A DNA stretch of 64,000 bases from Trinickia dabaoshanensis (GCF_002879885.1 NZ_PNYA01000021.1:1-64000); one strand, 5' to 3'; shown: positions 35,628 through 44,485, numbered from the stretch's first letter. Notes: generated by a model from the letters alone, not told the origin. Numbers and translations: made by a program.

Positions 35628-36647
35628 ATGGCTACATACGAAGGGTTGTTGGTTCGCACGGCGTTCGGCGACACCGGCGCGATCCCGGCACCGGAGTGCC
35701 ACTGGACCGCGCCGGATATCATTCCCTACGGGCAAGACGTGCTGAGCTACGAACGGGCCGCAGAAACGTATAGCGGGCCCGATATCGGCAAGCCGATCGT
35801 CAACAACTTGAACAACAACATCTACGTTCGCTGCAAGAACATTTCGAACGAGACGATGCGCGGCAACGTCAACCTGTACTACGCGAACGCATCGTTGTTT
35901 TTGCTGCCCAGCACCTGGGTCCAGATAGATAGGCCCAACCCAAACAATCCATTCGTTTCCCGCTTCGGCAGCACGCAGATTGCGGAAGGCGCCATCGCTT
36001 TGGTGCAGGCGCCGTTTCTGTTGAACCGTCTAGAAGAGGGTGTGCATTTTTGCTTCATTGCCGTCGTCAACAACAACAACGTCCCCTTCGGCGTGCCGCA
36101 ACGATTCGACAGTAACGCGGATTTCGTGAAGTGGGTTCGGTACCATCCGAACGTTGCCCAGCGCAATATCGAGCACCGCCCCGGTTCGAATGCCGACATC
36201 ACCGAGTACTTGACCTTCGGCAACGCCAACCCCATTCCGAGCAACTTCTTGTTCACGGTCACCGGATACAATATCCCGCCGCAAACGCATTGGAAAGCGC
36301 AGTGTACGGACAGCCGGTTGCCGGGCGGCGCGTTCAAGGATCACGGCACCTTCTCGTCGAGCAATACGGCCGCTACGTACCTCACGGTACCCAAAAACGT
36401 CGGAAACGGCACGCCTTTGATGACGATGGCGTTTACCTTCAGCACCCCGGACGGCAAACCGTTCTCGCCCCTCGCCTACTTCGTCTTTTCCTACTACCAG
36501 ATACCCTCCACCGCGGCGCAGTCACCCGAGCTCGTCGAAAAGGAAAGCGATGTGATCGGCCAGTATCGCGTACCGGCAGCGAACGGCGGCGCCGACGAGA
36601 TGCAGAGTTTGATCGAACTGGGTTCGGTCGATTTGAGGCTCAGCTAG
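35628..36647 (+). CDS. Hypothetical beta-rich protein, divergent from ebo
   Basis: 339 aa from the ATG at 35628, with GGGAGAAGAG upstream. It is not recognised. No signal peptide. It is Asn- and Pro-rich and predicted to be mainly beta: an N-terminal part with HWTAPDIIPYGQD, then an Ig-like strand pattern (KPIVNNLNNNIYVRCKNIS, NVNLYYANASLFLLPSTW) and a second sandwich near the C-terminus (FLFTVTGYNIPP ... MTMAFTFSTPDGKPF). Such folds often bind ligands or build surface structures. Placement suggests a link with the ebo/VioB-like cluster; this is inference. Confidence 0.65.
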   Translation: MATYEGLLVRTAFGDTGAIPAPECHWTAPDIIPYGQDVLSYERAAETYSGPDIGKPIVNNLNNNIYVRCKNISNETMRGNVNLYYANASLFLLPSTWVQIDRPNPNNPFVSRFGSTQIAEGAIALVQAPFLLNRLEEGVHFCFIAVVNNNNVPFGVPQRFDSNADFVKWVRYHPNVAQRNIEHRPGSNADITEYLTFGNANPIPSNFLFTVTGYNIPPQTHWKAQCTDSRLPGGAFKDHGTFSSSNTAATYLTVPKNVGNGTPLMTMAFTFSTPDGKPFSPLAYFVFSYYQIPSTAAQSPELVEKESDVIGQYRVPAANGGADEMQSLIELGSVDLRLS

Positions 36648-36666
36648 GAAGACCGGGCGTCACGCC

Positions 36667-38007
36667 CTATCCTAGCCGCGCGTTACCGTGCGTTCGCCCG
36701 GCGAGCGTCAGTATCGCCTCCAACCCGCCGCCGCTGAGGTTTCGCAGCGTCAGCGCGGCGTCCATCGACTGAGCGAGTTGACGGCAAATCGCAAGCCCGA
36801 GGCCGGTCCCGCCCGTACTGCGGTTACGCGAAGTTTCGATGCGATAGAACGGCTCGAAGACGGTTTCCAGCAACGCTTGCGGAATGCCCGGGCCGTTGTC
36901 GCGCACGTAGACGATCGCGCCGCCATCGGCGCACGGTGTGGCCTCGATCGTCGCCGCGCCGCCGAATTTCAACGCGTTGTCGACCAGATTGCCGATCACT
37001 CGGCGCAAGGCGCGCGGGCGCGCCATCACGGCAATCGCAACGTGTTCGACGAGCGCGACGTCTTTGCCGGCATCGGCGTAATCGCACACGAGCGAGTCGA
37101 GCAGCGCGTCGAGATCGACGCGGCACGGGGGCTCGCTGGCACCGTGCAAGCTACGCGCATAGGTCACGCCCTCTTTGACGAGATTTTCCATTTCCAGCAG
37201 ATCCTGGCGCAGCTTGGCCGTCTCGTCGGTATCGTCCATCACGTCGACGCGCAGCCGCATCCGCGTGATCGGCGTCTGCAAATCGTGCGAGATGGCCGCG
37301 AGGATTTGCACGCGCTCCGCCGTATACGTGGCGATGCGATCCTGCATGGCGTTGAACGCGCGCGCCGCGCGCATCACTTCCGACGGGCCGGCCTCCGGCA
37401 CGCGTGCCCCCTTCAAATCGGGGCCCAGCAAATCGGCTGCTTGCGCCAATTGATCGAGCGGCCGCGTCGCCAGCCGCACCACGAGCCAGCAACAGCCGAT
37501 CAGCAGCGCGAATTGCAAAACCAGTACGAGCGGCAGCCACCGCGACAACGGGATGCCCGACATCGGCTGGAAATCGATCGTCAGCGGTGTGCCGTCGGTC
37601 AGCTTCAAATGAGCCTGAAAGTGGTCGCGGCTGCCCGCGATCGCGTTCGTCGTGACCGTGTGAGTTCGCGCCAGGCCGTCCGTGATCGAGCGTGCGAAGC
37701 GCTCAGCGAGTGCCGCGTCGACCGGGGTGCCGGGCTCGCCCGGCCCTAGGATGAATTGGTAACTACGCCGGGCGAGCCGGGGTAGCCACCGCTCGCGTTC
37801 GCCGGGCGGCAGATGATCGAGCAGCGCCACGGAACTGGCAACCTCGCGCTCGACGTAGCCCGTCATCAAGTCGACCGTCGCTTCGTCGCGCTCGGTCACC
37901 GCGATCCAAAACGAAATCGCCTGCGCAACCGCCAATCCCACGCAGAAGATGACGGCCAGCCGCACGAATAAGCTGCGCGGCCAATGCCAGCGCGACCCTA
38001 ATGTCAT
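36667..38007 (-). CDS. Sensor histidine kinase, EnvZ-like
   Basis: 446 aa. Two membrane helices (about 14-36 and 157-178) enclose a periplasmic sensor of about 120 residues. A HAMP domain (RLATRPLDQLAQAADLLGPDL) follows, then the HisKA box with phosphoacceptor H241 (AAISHDLQTPITRMRL) and the HATPase motifs (VIGNLVDNALKFG, VRDNGPGIP, GGTGLGLAI). It would phosphorylate the OmpR-type regulator encoded just upstream, with which it overlaps by ATGA. Signal unknown. Confidence 0.93.
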   Translation of the reverse strand: MTLGSRWHWPRSLFVRLAVIFCVGLAVAQAISFWIAVTERDEATVDLMTGYVEREVASSVALLDHLPPGERERWLPRLARRSYQFILGPGEPGTPVDAALAERFARSITDGLARTHTVTTNAIAGSRDHFQAHLKLTDGTPLTIDFQPMSGIPLSRWLPLVLVLQFALLIGCCWLVVRLATRPLDQLAQAADLLGPDLKGARVPEAGPSEVMRAARAFNAMQDRIATYTAERVQILAAISHDLQTPITRMRLRVDVMDDTDETAKLRQDLLEMENLVKEGVTYARSLHGASEPPCRVDLDALLDSLVCDYADAGKDVALVEHVAIAVMARPRALRRVIGNLVDNALKFGGAATIEATPCADGGAIVYVRDNGPGIPQALLETVFEPFYRIETSRNRSTGGTGLGLAICRQLAQSMDAALTLRNLSGGGLEAILTLAGRTHGNARLG

Positions 38008-38747
38008 TGCGATGCCTCGATCACGGTAACCGCAGCCGAAAAAACGTAGCCTTCGTTACGCAACGTCTTGATGTAGCGCGGCTCGCGCGCACCATCGCGC
38101 AAACGCTGACGCAGCCGGCTCACGAGCAAATCGATCGATCTGTCGAACGAATCGGCCTGCCGGCCTTGTGTCAGGTTCAGCAATTGGTCGCGCGTCAGCA
38201 CGCGTTGCGGATGATCGACGAAGACACGAAGCAGGCGGTACTCGGCGCCGCTCAACGCGACCATGGTGCCCTGTTCGTCGAGAAGGTGGCGCGCGGTCGT
38301 ATCGAGGCGCCAGTCGCCGAAGGCCAGCATCTGCGCCACCTCGGTGACTTGCATGCCGGGCGGCAACATCCGCGCGCGACGCAATACCGAACGAATGCGG
38401 GCGAAGAGCTCGCGCACGGCGAACGGCTTTGCGACGTAATCGTCGGCACCCATCTCGAGCCCGACGATTCGATCGGTTTCGTCGCCGCGCGCGGTCAGCA
38501 TCACGACCGGCACCGTACGGTATTTCCCCGCGCGAAGTTCGCGGCACAGCACGAGACCGTCGTCCCCCGGCATCATCAAGTCGAGCACGATCAGATCGGG
38601 CACGGCGTACTGCAGCGCGGCGCGCATCTCTCGACCGTTGGCCGCCAGGGACACCCGCATCCCGTTCTTTTCGAGGTAGGCCCCAACCAATTCCCGAATC
38701 CCGCGATCGTCATCGACGACGAGGATGTGATCGAGCGTGTCCTTCAT
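38004..38747 (-). CDS. OmpR-family response regulator
   Basis: 247 aa. Receiver domain with DD at 12-14, phosphoacceptor D56 (LIVLDLMMPGDDG) and K in DDYVAKPFAVRELFARI. A winged-helix DNA-binding domain follows (GAEYRLLRVFVDHPQRVLTRDQLL, SIDLLVSRLRQRL, IKTLRNEGYVF). It is the partner of the kinase gene that follows. Its ATG overlaps the stop of a 43-aa ORF (ATGA), and that ORF overlaps a GFA gene, so all four are translated in series. Confidence 0.94.
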   Translation of the reverse strand: MKDTLDHILVVDDDRGIRELVGAYLEKNGMRVSLAANGREMRAALQYAVPDLIVLDLMMPGDDGLVLCRELRAGKYRTVPVVMLTARGDETDRIVGLEMGADDYVAKPFAVRELFARIRSVLRRARMLPPGMQVTEVAQMLAFGDWRLDTTARHLLDEQGTMVALSGAEYRLLRVFVDHPQRVLTRDQLLNLTQGRQADSFDRSIDLLVSRLRQRLRDGAREPRYIKTLRNEGYVFSAAVTVIEASQ

Positions 38748-38875
38748 CCGCGCTCACCTTTTCGGCGCCTGGCCGATACGCCGCTTGGCGCGAGCAGCGA
38801 ACATTGGATCGGATGCGCGAGCTCGGCCGCGAGGCCGCCGACCGCAAAAGCGAGAATAGCGATGAGCCGTTTCAT
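38744..38875 (-). CDS. 43-aa ORF overlapping both neighbours
   Basis: ATG at 38875 overlaps the GFA gene stop, and the TGA at 38744-38746 overlaps the response-regulator ATG; both junctions are ATGA. The peptide starts MKRLIAILAFAVGGLAAELA, a basic then hydrophobic stretch like a signal peptide or membrane anchor, and ends in a basic tail (SARRRKGERG). It could be a small membrane peptide acting on the kinase, or a linker ORF that only hands ribosomes on. No family recognised. Confidence 0.45.
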   Translation of the reverse strand: MKRLIAILAFAVGGLAAELAHPIQCSLLAPSGVSARRRKGERG

Positions 38876-39246
38876 AGGCTCGGCTGAACCACGGGAAGGC
38901 TCGCCCCATCGATCACGGAGTATTCGAGCGAGTAAGGGTCCACGCCCTCGAGACAGCTGATATTCACTCGCCAGAGCTTAGGGTCCCTAAGCGTCTGATG
39001 AAACGGGTGGATGCCGCAATGCCTGCAGAAATAGTGCTTCGCCACACCGGTGTTGAACTGATAGAGCGTCAGCGCCTCGCGACCTTCGACGATGTTCAAC
39101 TCCTCGACGGGTACCGGCGGCGTCATCAGTGCGCCCTTGCGGCGGCACAGGCTGCAATTGCATCGCAGCGAAGGCGACAAAGGCGCGCGGACTTCGAACT
39201 TCACGGCTCCGCAGTGGCAAGATCCTTTCCATACGGCGGCAGTCAT
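38872..39246 (-). CDS. GFA family zinc-binding protein
   Basis: 124 aa. The GFA/Mss4-like fold binds zinc through Cys: C10 and C12 (GSCHCG), C29/C31/C34 (RCNCSLCRRKG) and C74/C77 (YFCRHCGIHPF). The family is named after a glutathione-dependent formaldehyde-activating enzyme, but most members have no tested activity. No ribosome site problem; the ATG follows GAGGAGCCGAA. It heads the chain of overlapping genes leading to the two-component system. Confidence 0.88.
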   Translation of the reverse strand: MTAAVWKGSCHCGAVKFEVRAPLSPSLRCNCSLCRRKGALMTPPVPVEELNIVEGREALTLYQFNTGVAKHYFCRHCGIHPFHQTLRDPKLWRVNISCLEGVDPYSLEYSVIDGASLPVVQPSL

Positions 39247-39361
39247 TTCGGCTCCTCTGCAAATATATTCAAACGATAACGGCTTTATACCTCAAAGCCC
39301 CGCCCCTTATGTGTCTCAATGTATCCGGGGGCGAGGCCGACAAAAAACATTGCAATCGCGG

Positions 39362-40153
39362 CTATTGGGCTTGCCGTTGCACGCGCGCCGCAGCTTCGAC
39401 GATCGCGTTGGCGACGGCTTGCGGATGGCTGACGAGTGCGACGTGACTGCCTTGAACACGCGTAATCGTAGCGCCGATGTTCTTGGCCATGCGCTCTTGC
39501 AACGCCGGGTCGATCATCCGGTCTTGCGTGCTGACGACGAAATACGAGGGCCGATCGTGCCAAGCGGCGTGGGTCACCTTTTCGTCGATGCAACCGGAGA
39601 ACCACGGACCTTGCGCGGCCGCGATGACCTCCTGTTCGGCCGGCGATACGTCGGGGGCGAAATACTGGTGAATCGCCTTATCGGAGAGCCTCAAAAATCC
39701 TGCGCTGTCCTTTTGCAATTCGTGGCTCCACGGCGCGGGCGGCGCATCTTTGATCAGGTCGCCGATCGACTGATTCGCGTCCGGCGCAAACGCCGACACG
39801 TAGACGAGCGCCTTCACCTTCTCGTCGTTACCCGCTTCGCTGATGACCACACCGGCCCACGAATGACCGACCAGCACCACGGGGCCCGTTTGCTGTTCGA
39901 TCACGCGTCGGGTCGCGGCCACGTCGTCGTTCAACGAGCTCAACGGGTTTTGCACGGCGACGACGTGCAGGCCTTTCGCTTCGAGCAGCGGAATCACGCG
40001 GCTCCAGCTCGAGCCGTCGGCGAATGCGCCGTGCGTCAGCACGACCGTCGTGTTACCGGCCTTGTCGTTCGCCGCGGCGTGCGCCGTCGGTGCGAGCGCG
40101 GCCGCGGCTGTCAGCAACGTGGACGCCAGCAGACGGTTCAGGAACTTGGACAT
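39362..40153 (-). CDS. Secreted alpha/beta hydrolase
   Basis: 263 aa from the ATG at 40153. A signal peptide ends at about AHA-AAND. Nucleophile elbow GHS98WAG, oxyanion region LTHGAFADGSSW, Asp in STQDRMIDP and His in GSHVALVSHP. This subfamily (MhpC/esterase-like, often annotated 'alpha/beta hydrolase, salicylate esterase-like') is common in Burkholderia; the substrate is not known. Stop lies 77 bases after that of DipZ on the same strand. Confidence 0.85.
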   Translation of the reverse strand: MSKFLNRLLASTLLTAAAALAPTAHAAANDKAGNTTVVLTHGAFADGSSWSRVIPLLEAKGLHVVAVQNPLSSLNDDVAATRRVIEQQTGPVVLVGHSWAGVVISEAGNDEKVKALVYVSAFAPDANQSIGDLIKDAPPAPWSHELQKDSAGFLRLSDKAIHQYFAPDVSPAEQEVIAAAQGPWFSGCIDEKVTHAAWHDRPSYFVVSTQDRMIDPALQERMAKNIGATITRVQGSHVALVSHPQAVANAIVEAAARVQRQAQ

Positions 40154-40230
40154 GGTTTGAATACCTTCGTTTGGGTTGGAAAAATGAGCGAACAAACCTT
40201 TGTTCGTTTGCCGAGAAACGCCGGCCTGTA

Positions 40231-41994
40231 TCAACCGAACGTGAACGTATAAGCCTGGACGCCCGGGTCGATAAATTCGATCGTGAACGTATGCGTCTCG
40301 ACCGGCGCGCTTTGCCGCACGAGTTGATACAGACGCGCGCTGGTCACGGTGCCGTCACCATCGGCCGTCGTATTGCTGCCATGCGCGGCGCCGGGCGGCT
40401 TACCGTCGATGGAAATGCGAAACCTCACCGGCTTTCCGTTCGAACTCGGAGCCAGCACGAGATGCAAGTCCCTTGCATGGAACTGGTAGGCGATGCGCGC
40501 ATGCGCCTGCCCCGAGACGGCGGCCTCGGCGCCGATCTTCCACGTTCCGCCGAAAGCCCACGTATCGAGCGCAAGTTCCCGAGGAACGGAGTACGCGGCC
40601 AACGTGTCTTGCTTCACGCCTTCGGGCGACGCGAAGCCCGTACCCTCCCGATAGCCGAGATACGTTTCGCCCGAGCCGATATCGGCTTGATCCGCCGCCG
40701 CGAGCGCGCCCGTTGCATCGAGCGTCGCGCGTCCGGGCGCCGGCTCGGCGCCGTTCGCCTGTGCGAGCAGTTGTCGAATCAGGCGCTCCGCCGTCTCGTA
40801 GTCGCCTTCGCCAAAATGGTGGTAGCGAACCCGGCCCTGCGCATCGGCGATATAGAAAGCCGGCCAATATTGATTGCCGAATGCTTGCCAAATGCGGTAG
40901 CCATTGTCGATCGCGATGGGGTAATGAAGTCCCAAATCGCCTGCCGCCCGTTTGACGTTCGATGCCTCATGCTCGAAGCCGAACTCCGGGGTATGCACGC
41001 CGATCACCACGAGCCCCTCGCGGGCGTAGCGGTTCTCCCAGGCTTTTAAATACGGCAACGTTCGCAAGCAGTTGATGCACGAATACGTCCAAAAGTTGAC
41101 GAGCACCACTTTGCCTCGCAAATCGTCGCTCGCGATTGCCGGCGAATTGAGCCAGGCGTCGGCGCCGCCGAGCGAGGGCAAGCGGCCTTCCACCGGCAAG
41201 GGCGCCGGCGTGGGCGCTTCGGCACGGGCGGCAAGCGGCGCTGCCGAACCCGAACGGCGAGTATCGTTCGATGCGAGCCATCCAACGAGCCTGCTTTCGA
41301 TACCGTTGGTCGGCGCCGATGGGACATGCGCGAGCGCGACGCCGTCGAATCCGAATGCGATCGCGGCGACCGCGGCCAAGACGAGCACGCCCATCGCGCG
41401 CCGAACCGGCTCGCCCACGCTCGCGACGTGACGCATCCGCTTGAGCACCTTGCCTTGCACGAGAGAGACGACGGCAAGCGATGTCGCCGCACCGGCGGCG
41501 TAGGCGCACAGCGCGGCCGCGGTTCGCCAGCTCGCCCCGTGCAGCGCCGCCCCGGCGAGAATGGCGCCGAGAATCGGGCCGGCGCACGGCGCCCAGAGCA
41601 TGCCCGTTGCCGCGCCCAGCACGAGCGCCGAGAGCACTTGATGACGGCCGCCGCCTGCGTTCGACAGCGCGAGCAGACGATTGCCGACGCGGATGAACGG
41701 CCCGGAAAATCGCGCGGCCAGCTTCGGAAACACGAGCGAGGCGCCGAACACCGCGAATAGCGCAAGCGATACCCACCGCCCGTAGCGATCCAGTTGCGCG
41801 GCGCCGCTCACGCCAGCGATACCGATCCCGGTGACGAGCGCGAAGGTGCATGCAAGACCGATCAAAAGCGGCAGCCGGCTCGTGAAAAACGGCCGATCCG
41901 AACGCGCGAACACGAACGGTACGACGGGCAAGATGCACGGACTCGCGATGGTCAGCACCCCGCCCAAGAACCCGATGACGACGAACAGCATCAT
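40231..41994 (-). CDS. dipZ: DipZ-type CcdA-thioredoxin fusion
   Basis: 587 aa. Residues 1-220 are a CcdA-like membrane domain of about six helices with the paired cysteines C20 (TIASPCILPVVPF) and C137 (MLWAPCAGPILG). A thioredoxin-like domain follows with C306-I-N-C309 (NFWTYSCINCLRTLPY). The last 150 residues are a beta-rich carbohydrate-binding-like domain (ETYLGYREGTGFASP). It passes electrons from cytosolic thioredoxin across the membrane to periplasmic disulfides, as in mycobacterial and other DipZ proteins. ATG with no upstream ORF. Confidence 0.9.
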   Translation of the reverse strand: MMLFVVIGFLGGVLTIASPCILPVVPFVFARSDRPFFTSRLPLLIGLACTFALVTGIGIAGVSGAAQLDRYGRWVSLALFAVFGASLVFPKLAARFSGPFIRVGNRLLALSNAGGGRHQVLSALVLGAATGMLWAPCAGPILGAILAGAALHGASWRTAAALCAYAAGAATSLAVVSLVQGKVLKRMRHVASVGEPVRRAMGVLVLAAVAAIAFGFDGVALAHVPSAPTNGIESRLVGWLASNDTRRSGSAAPLAARAEAPTPAPLPVEGRLPSLGGADAWLNSPAIASDDLRGKVVLVNFWTYSCINCLRTLPYLKAWENRYAREGLVVIGVHTPEFGFEHEASNVKRAAGDLGLHYPIAIDNGYRIWQAFGNQYWPAFYIADAQGRVRYHHFGEGDYETAERLIRQLLAQANGAEPAPGRATLDATGALAAADQADIGSGETYLGYREGTGFASPEGVKQDTLAAYSVPRELALDTWAFGGTWKIGAEAAVSGQAHARIAYQFHARDLHLVLAPSSNGKPVRFRISIDGKPPGAAHGSNTTADGDGTVTSARLYQLVRQSAPVETHTFTIEFIDPGVQAYTFTFG

Positions 41995-42317
41995 TGACTC
42001 CTAGAGCGTATCGATGGTTGCCCCGGCCCGATGCCGGGATGGCAACGGCCTTGATGGCCACCTGCACATTTGAACGGCCTTAGGTATCCGATAGATTTCA
42101 TAAAACCGACGATTAGCAACACAACGTGTCGGGCGAACGCGTGGATACATAGCGATACACGTCCATCACAACGGGTCGGGCCGCGAATCGTTTTGTATTC
42201 GAACGTATCCGCCGTAAGCTCAGATACACGCCGATTCGCATGCCGCTTGTTCCGACAAATGCCGCATACGTCGCGGCGCTCAAATACACCTGAAGCCCAT
42301 TCCTTGGAGGTGTAACC
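41995..42317. other. Divergent promoter region of dipZ and the thioredoxin gene
   Basis: 323 bases without a gene, AT-richer than the genes. The pentamer GTATC/GATAC occurs five times between 42084 and 42227 on one or the other strand, which may reflect a regulator site or chance. GGAGGTG precedes the thioredoxin ATG at 42318. The two redox genes share this region and are probably controlled together. Confidence 0.4.
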
Positions 42318-42866
42318 ATGTTGAAACGGATCAAGATCGCAACCGTCTTTGCCAGCGTCGCCGCGGCCGCGCTCGTTGCCTACGCCTCGGCAGGCATGTC
42401 GTCACCCGGTGCCGCGGCGATCGCCACCGGCGCGCCCGCGCCCGAGTTCGCCGGCATCGAACGTTGGCTGAACGGCCCACCCACGAGTCTTCGGCAATTG
42501 CGCGGCAAGGTGGTGTTAGTCGACTTTTGGACCTTCGATTGCATCAATTGCGTGCATACGCTGCCCCATGTGGAAAGCTTGTACGAGAAGTATCGCGACA
42601 AGGGGCTCGTCGTCATCGGTGTACATACGCCCGAATATGCATTCGAGCGCGACACGAAGAACCTGACGGACGCGATCAAACGCTACGGCATCACCTACCC
42701 CGTCGCGCAAGACAACCAGTACGCCACGTGGAATGCCTACGGCAACCAATACTGGCCGGCCGTTTATCTGCTCGACAAAAAGGGCAACCTCGTCTATAGC
42801 CACTTCGGAGAAGGCAGCTATGCCGAAACCGAGGCGCAGGTTCGAACGTTGCTCGGCCTGTCTTAG
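42318..42866 (+). CDS. Exported thioredoxin-like protein (TlpA type)
   Basis: 182 aa with GGAGGTG 6 bases before the ATG. The hydrophobic N-terminus (IATVFASVAAAALVAYASA) is a signal peptide or anchor. The active site is C75-I-N-C78 in DFWTFDCINCVHTLPHVE, followed by GLVVIGVHTPEYAFE and the cis-Pro region WPAVYLLD. It is clearly paralogous to the thioredoxin domain of the divergent DipZ protein and is probably its reduction partner. Confidence 0.9.
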   Translation: MLKRIKIATVFASVAAAALVAYASAGMSSPGAAAIATGAPAPEFAGIERWLNGPPTSLRQLRGKVVLVDFWTFDCINCVHTLPHVESLYEKYRDKGLVVIGVHTPEYAFERDTKNLTDAIKRYGITYPVAQDNQYATWNAYGNQYWPAVYLLDKKGNLVYSHFGEGSYAETEAQVRTLLGLS

Positions 42867-42880
42867 CGCCTTCGCCGCCA

Positions 42881-42908
42881 TCCGCTGCGCGCCCTCGGCC
42901 GCAGCGGA
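42881..42908. terminator. Convergent terminator hairpin
   Basis: TCCGCTGCG-N10-CGCAGCGGA is a perfect 9-bp stem between the convergent thioredoxin and hydrolase stops. No long T-run on either side. Confidence 0.5.
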
Positions 42909-42920
42909 CGTACATGCGAT

Positions 42921-43964
42921 TTAGAGCTTTTGAACTTGAACGATGGCGTCGGCGAACGCTTTCGGCGCCTCTTGCGGCAAGTTGTGACCGATACCGCCGC
43001 CGATGTTGCGATGCTGATACGCGCCCTTGAACTTCTTGGCGTAAGCAGCGGGCTGCGGATGCGGCGCACCGTTCGCATCGCCTTCCATCGTGATCGTCGC
43101 CACCGAGATATCGGGCGACATGGCGAGCTTCTTTTCCAGATCGTCGTATTGCGGCTCGCCTTGAGCGAGGCCTAGGCGCCACCGATAGTTGTGAATGACG
43201 ATCGCCACGTGATCGGGGTTGTCGAACGATTCGGCCGAACGCGCATACGTCGCATCGTCGAAGCGCCACTGCGGCGACGCCAGCCGCCAGATCAACTTGT
43301 TGAATTCGAACCGGTTCGCCGTATAGCCCACCTCGCCGCGGTCCGTCGCGAAGTAGAACTGATACCACCAAGCCAATTCGGCCTGCGGCGGCAGCGGCTT
43401 TTTGTTCGCCTCTTGGCTGCCGATCAGATAGCCGCTGACCGAGACGAGCGCCTTGCAGCGCTCGGGCCAGAGCGCCGCGACGATATCGGCCGTGCGCGCG
43501 CCCCAATCGAAGCCGCCGATCACCGCCTGCTTGATCTTCAACGCATCCATGAACGCGATGACGTCCACGGCGACCACGGCTTGCTGACCGTTGCGCGGCG
43601 CATCCGCAGAGAGAAGGCGCGTGGGACCGTAGCCGCGCAGGTAAGGCACGAGCACGCGATAGCCGGCCGATACCAGCAACGGCGCGACTTCGGCAAAGCT
43701 GTAGACGTCGTAGGGCCAGCCGTGCAGCAAGATGACGGGTGGCGCATCGGGCGCCCCCGCTTCGACGTATCCGATGCTGAGCCCATTGGCTTGAACCTGA
43801 CGCAGCGTGCCGAACGATTTCGCGCGTTCGCCCGTTGCCGAGCCGGTTGCGGCAGGCAATGATTGCGCGTGGACGATTTCGCTCAGGCCCGAGCCCAATA
43901 GCGCGATTCCCGCGATGCCGGTACCCAGCATGCGGCGGCGGCGTTCGTTGATTTGATCGGACAT
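42921..43964 (-). CDS. Epoxide-hydrolase-like alpha/beta hydrolase, Tat-exported
   Basis: 347 aa from the ATG at 43964. The N-terminus ERRRRMLGTGIAGIALLGSG is a Tat-type signal. HGWPYDVYSF is the oxyanion region; the nucleophile is Asp (D153 in GGFDWGAR), as in epoxide hydrolases and haloalkane dehalogenases, and GIGHNLPQEAP carries the His. It is periplasmic with an unknown substrate. Similar exported hydrolases are common in Burkholderia and are often found near redox genes. Confidence 0.84.
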   Translation of the reverse strand: MSDQINERRRRMLGTGIAGIALLGSGLSEIVHAQSLPAATGSATGERAKSFGTLRQVQANGLSIGYVEAGAPDAPPVILLHGWPYDVYSFAEVAPLLVSAGYRVLVPYLRGYGPTRLLSADAPRNGQQAVVAVDVIAFMDALKIKQAVIGGFDWGARTADIVAALWPERCKALVSVSGYLIGSQEANKKPLPPQAELAWWYQFYFATDRGEVGYTANRFEFNKLIWRLASPQWRFDDATYARSAESFDNPDHVAIVIHNYRWRLGLAQGEPQYDDLEKKLAMSPDISVATITMEGDANGAPHPQPAAYAKKFKGAYQHRNIGGGIGHNLPQEAPKAFADAIVQVQKL

Positions 43965-44041
43965 ACTCGTATCTCCAAGAAAGAAAATGAATCGGTTTTG
44001 CCTGCGCAGGGAGACTGGGGCCTCGCCCGGCAATGGCTTCA

Positions 44042-44485
44042 TCACGCACGCTCCGCCGAGGCGGCGCAGCGTGCGTCGATCGACGCGACGAGGATCATCG
44101 CGTCTCGGTTCAAAGGGATGTTGCGTGCACGCGTCCTCGGCCGGAACACAGCGTCGCCTCTTTTAATGGACTCACCGGAGAGCGCGCATTTGCCCGTCTG
44201 CTTCGCTATCGCATATCGCCAAAGTTGACCGCGATAGCTACAGCAGGTCGAATCGCTCCAGGTCACCGCGATGAGCCGGCTCGCCAAACGTTCCTCGATC
44301 GTGACGGTGACGTTCGGCGACGTGCCGTCTTGCACGGGCCGGTAATCGCCGAGCGAGCGGCGCGCGCGAGCGGAGCGAAACACTTTGCGCTCGGCGGACG
44401 GGCCGCAAAGAAGATCGCGAACCAGATGCGTCCACGCGTTCTCCGGCCGGACCGGCAGTGCGTTGTGCGAATCGACGTTCACCAT
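44042..44485 (-). CDS. DUF3331 protein
   Basis: 147 aa from the ATG at 44485, with GGGAG 8 bases upstream; an ATG at 44515 is in frame but poorly placed. Typical DUF3331 stretches are TVTIEERLASRLIAVTWSDSTCCSYRGQLW, GKCALSGESIKRGDAVFRPR and PLNRDAMILVASI. The Cys residues suggest a small zinc-binding domain. The family is almost confined to Burkholderiaceae and has no known role. Confidence 0.85.
   Translation of the reverse strand: MVNVDSHNALPVRPENAWTHLVRDLLCGPSAERKVFRSARARRSLGDYRPVQDGTSPNVTVTIEERLASRLIAVTWSDSTCCSYRGQLWRYAIAKQTGKCALSGESIKRGDAVFRPRTRARNIPLNRDAMILVASIDARCAASAERA

Noticed and set aside
35414-35773. Open frame crossing the start of the 35.6-kb gene
   Set aside because: No ribosome site. 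It changes from AT-rich, uncharacteristic codons to a shadow of the downstream gene.
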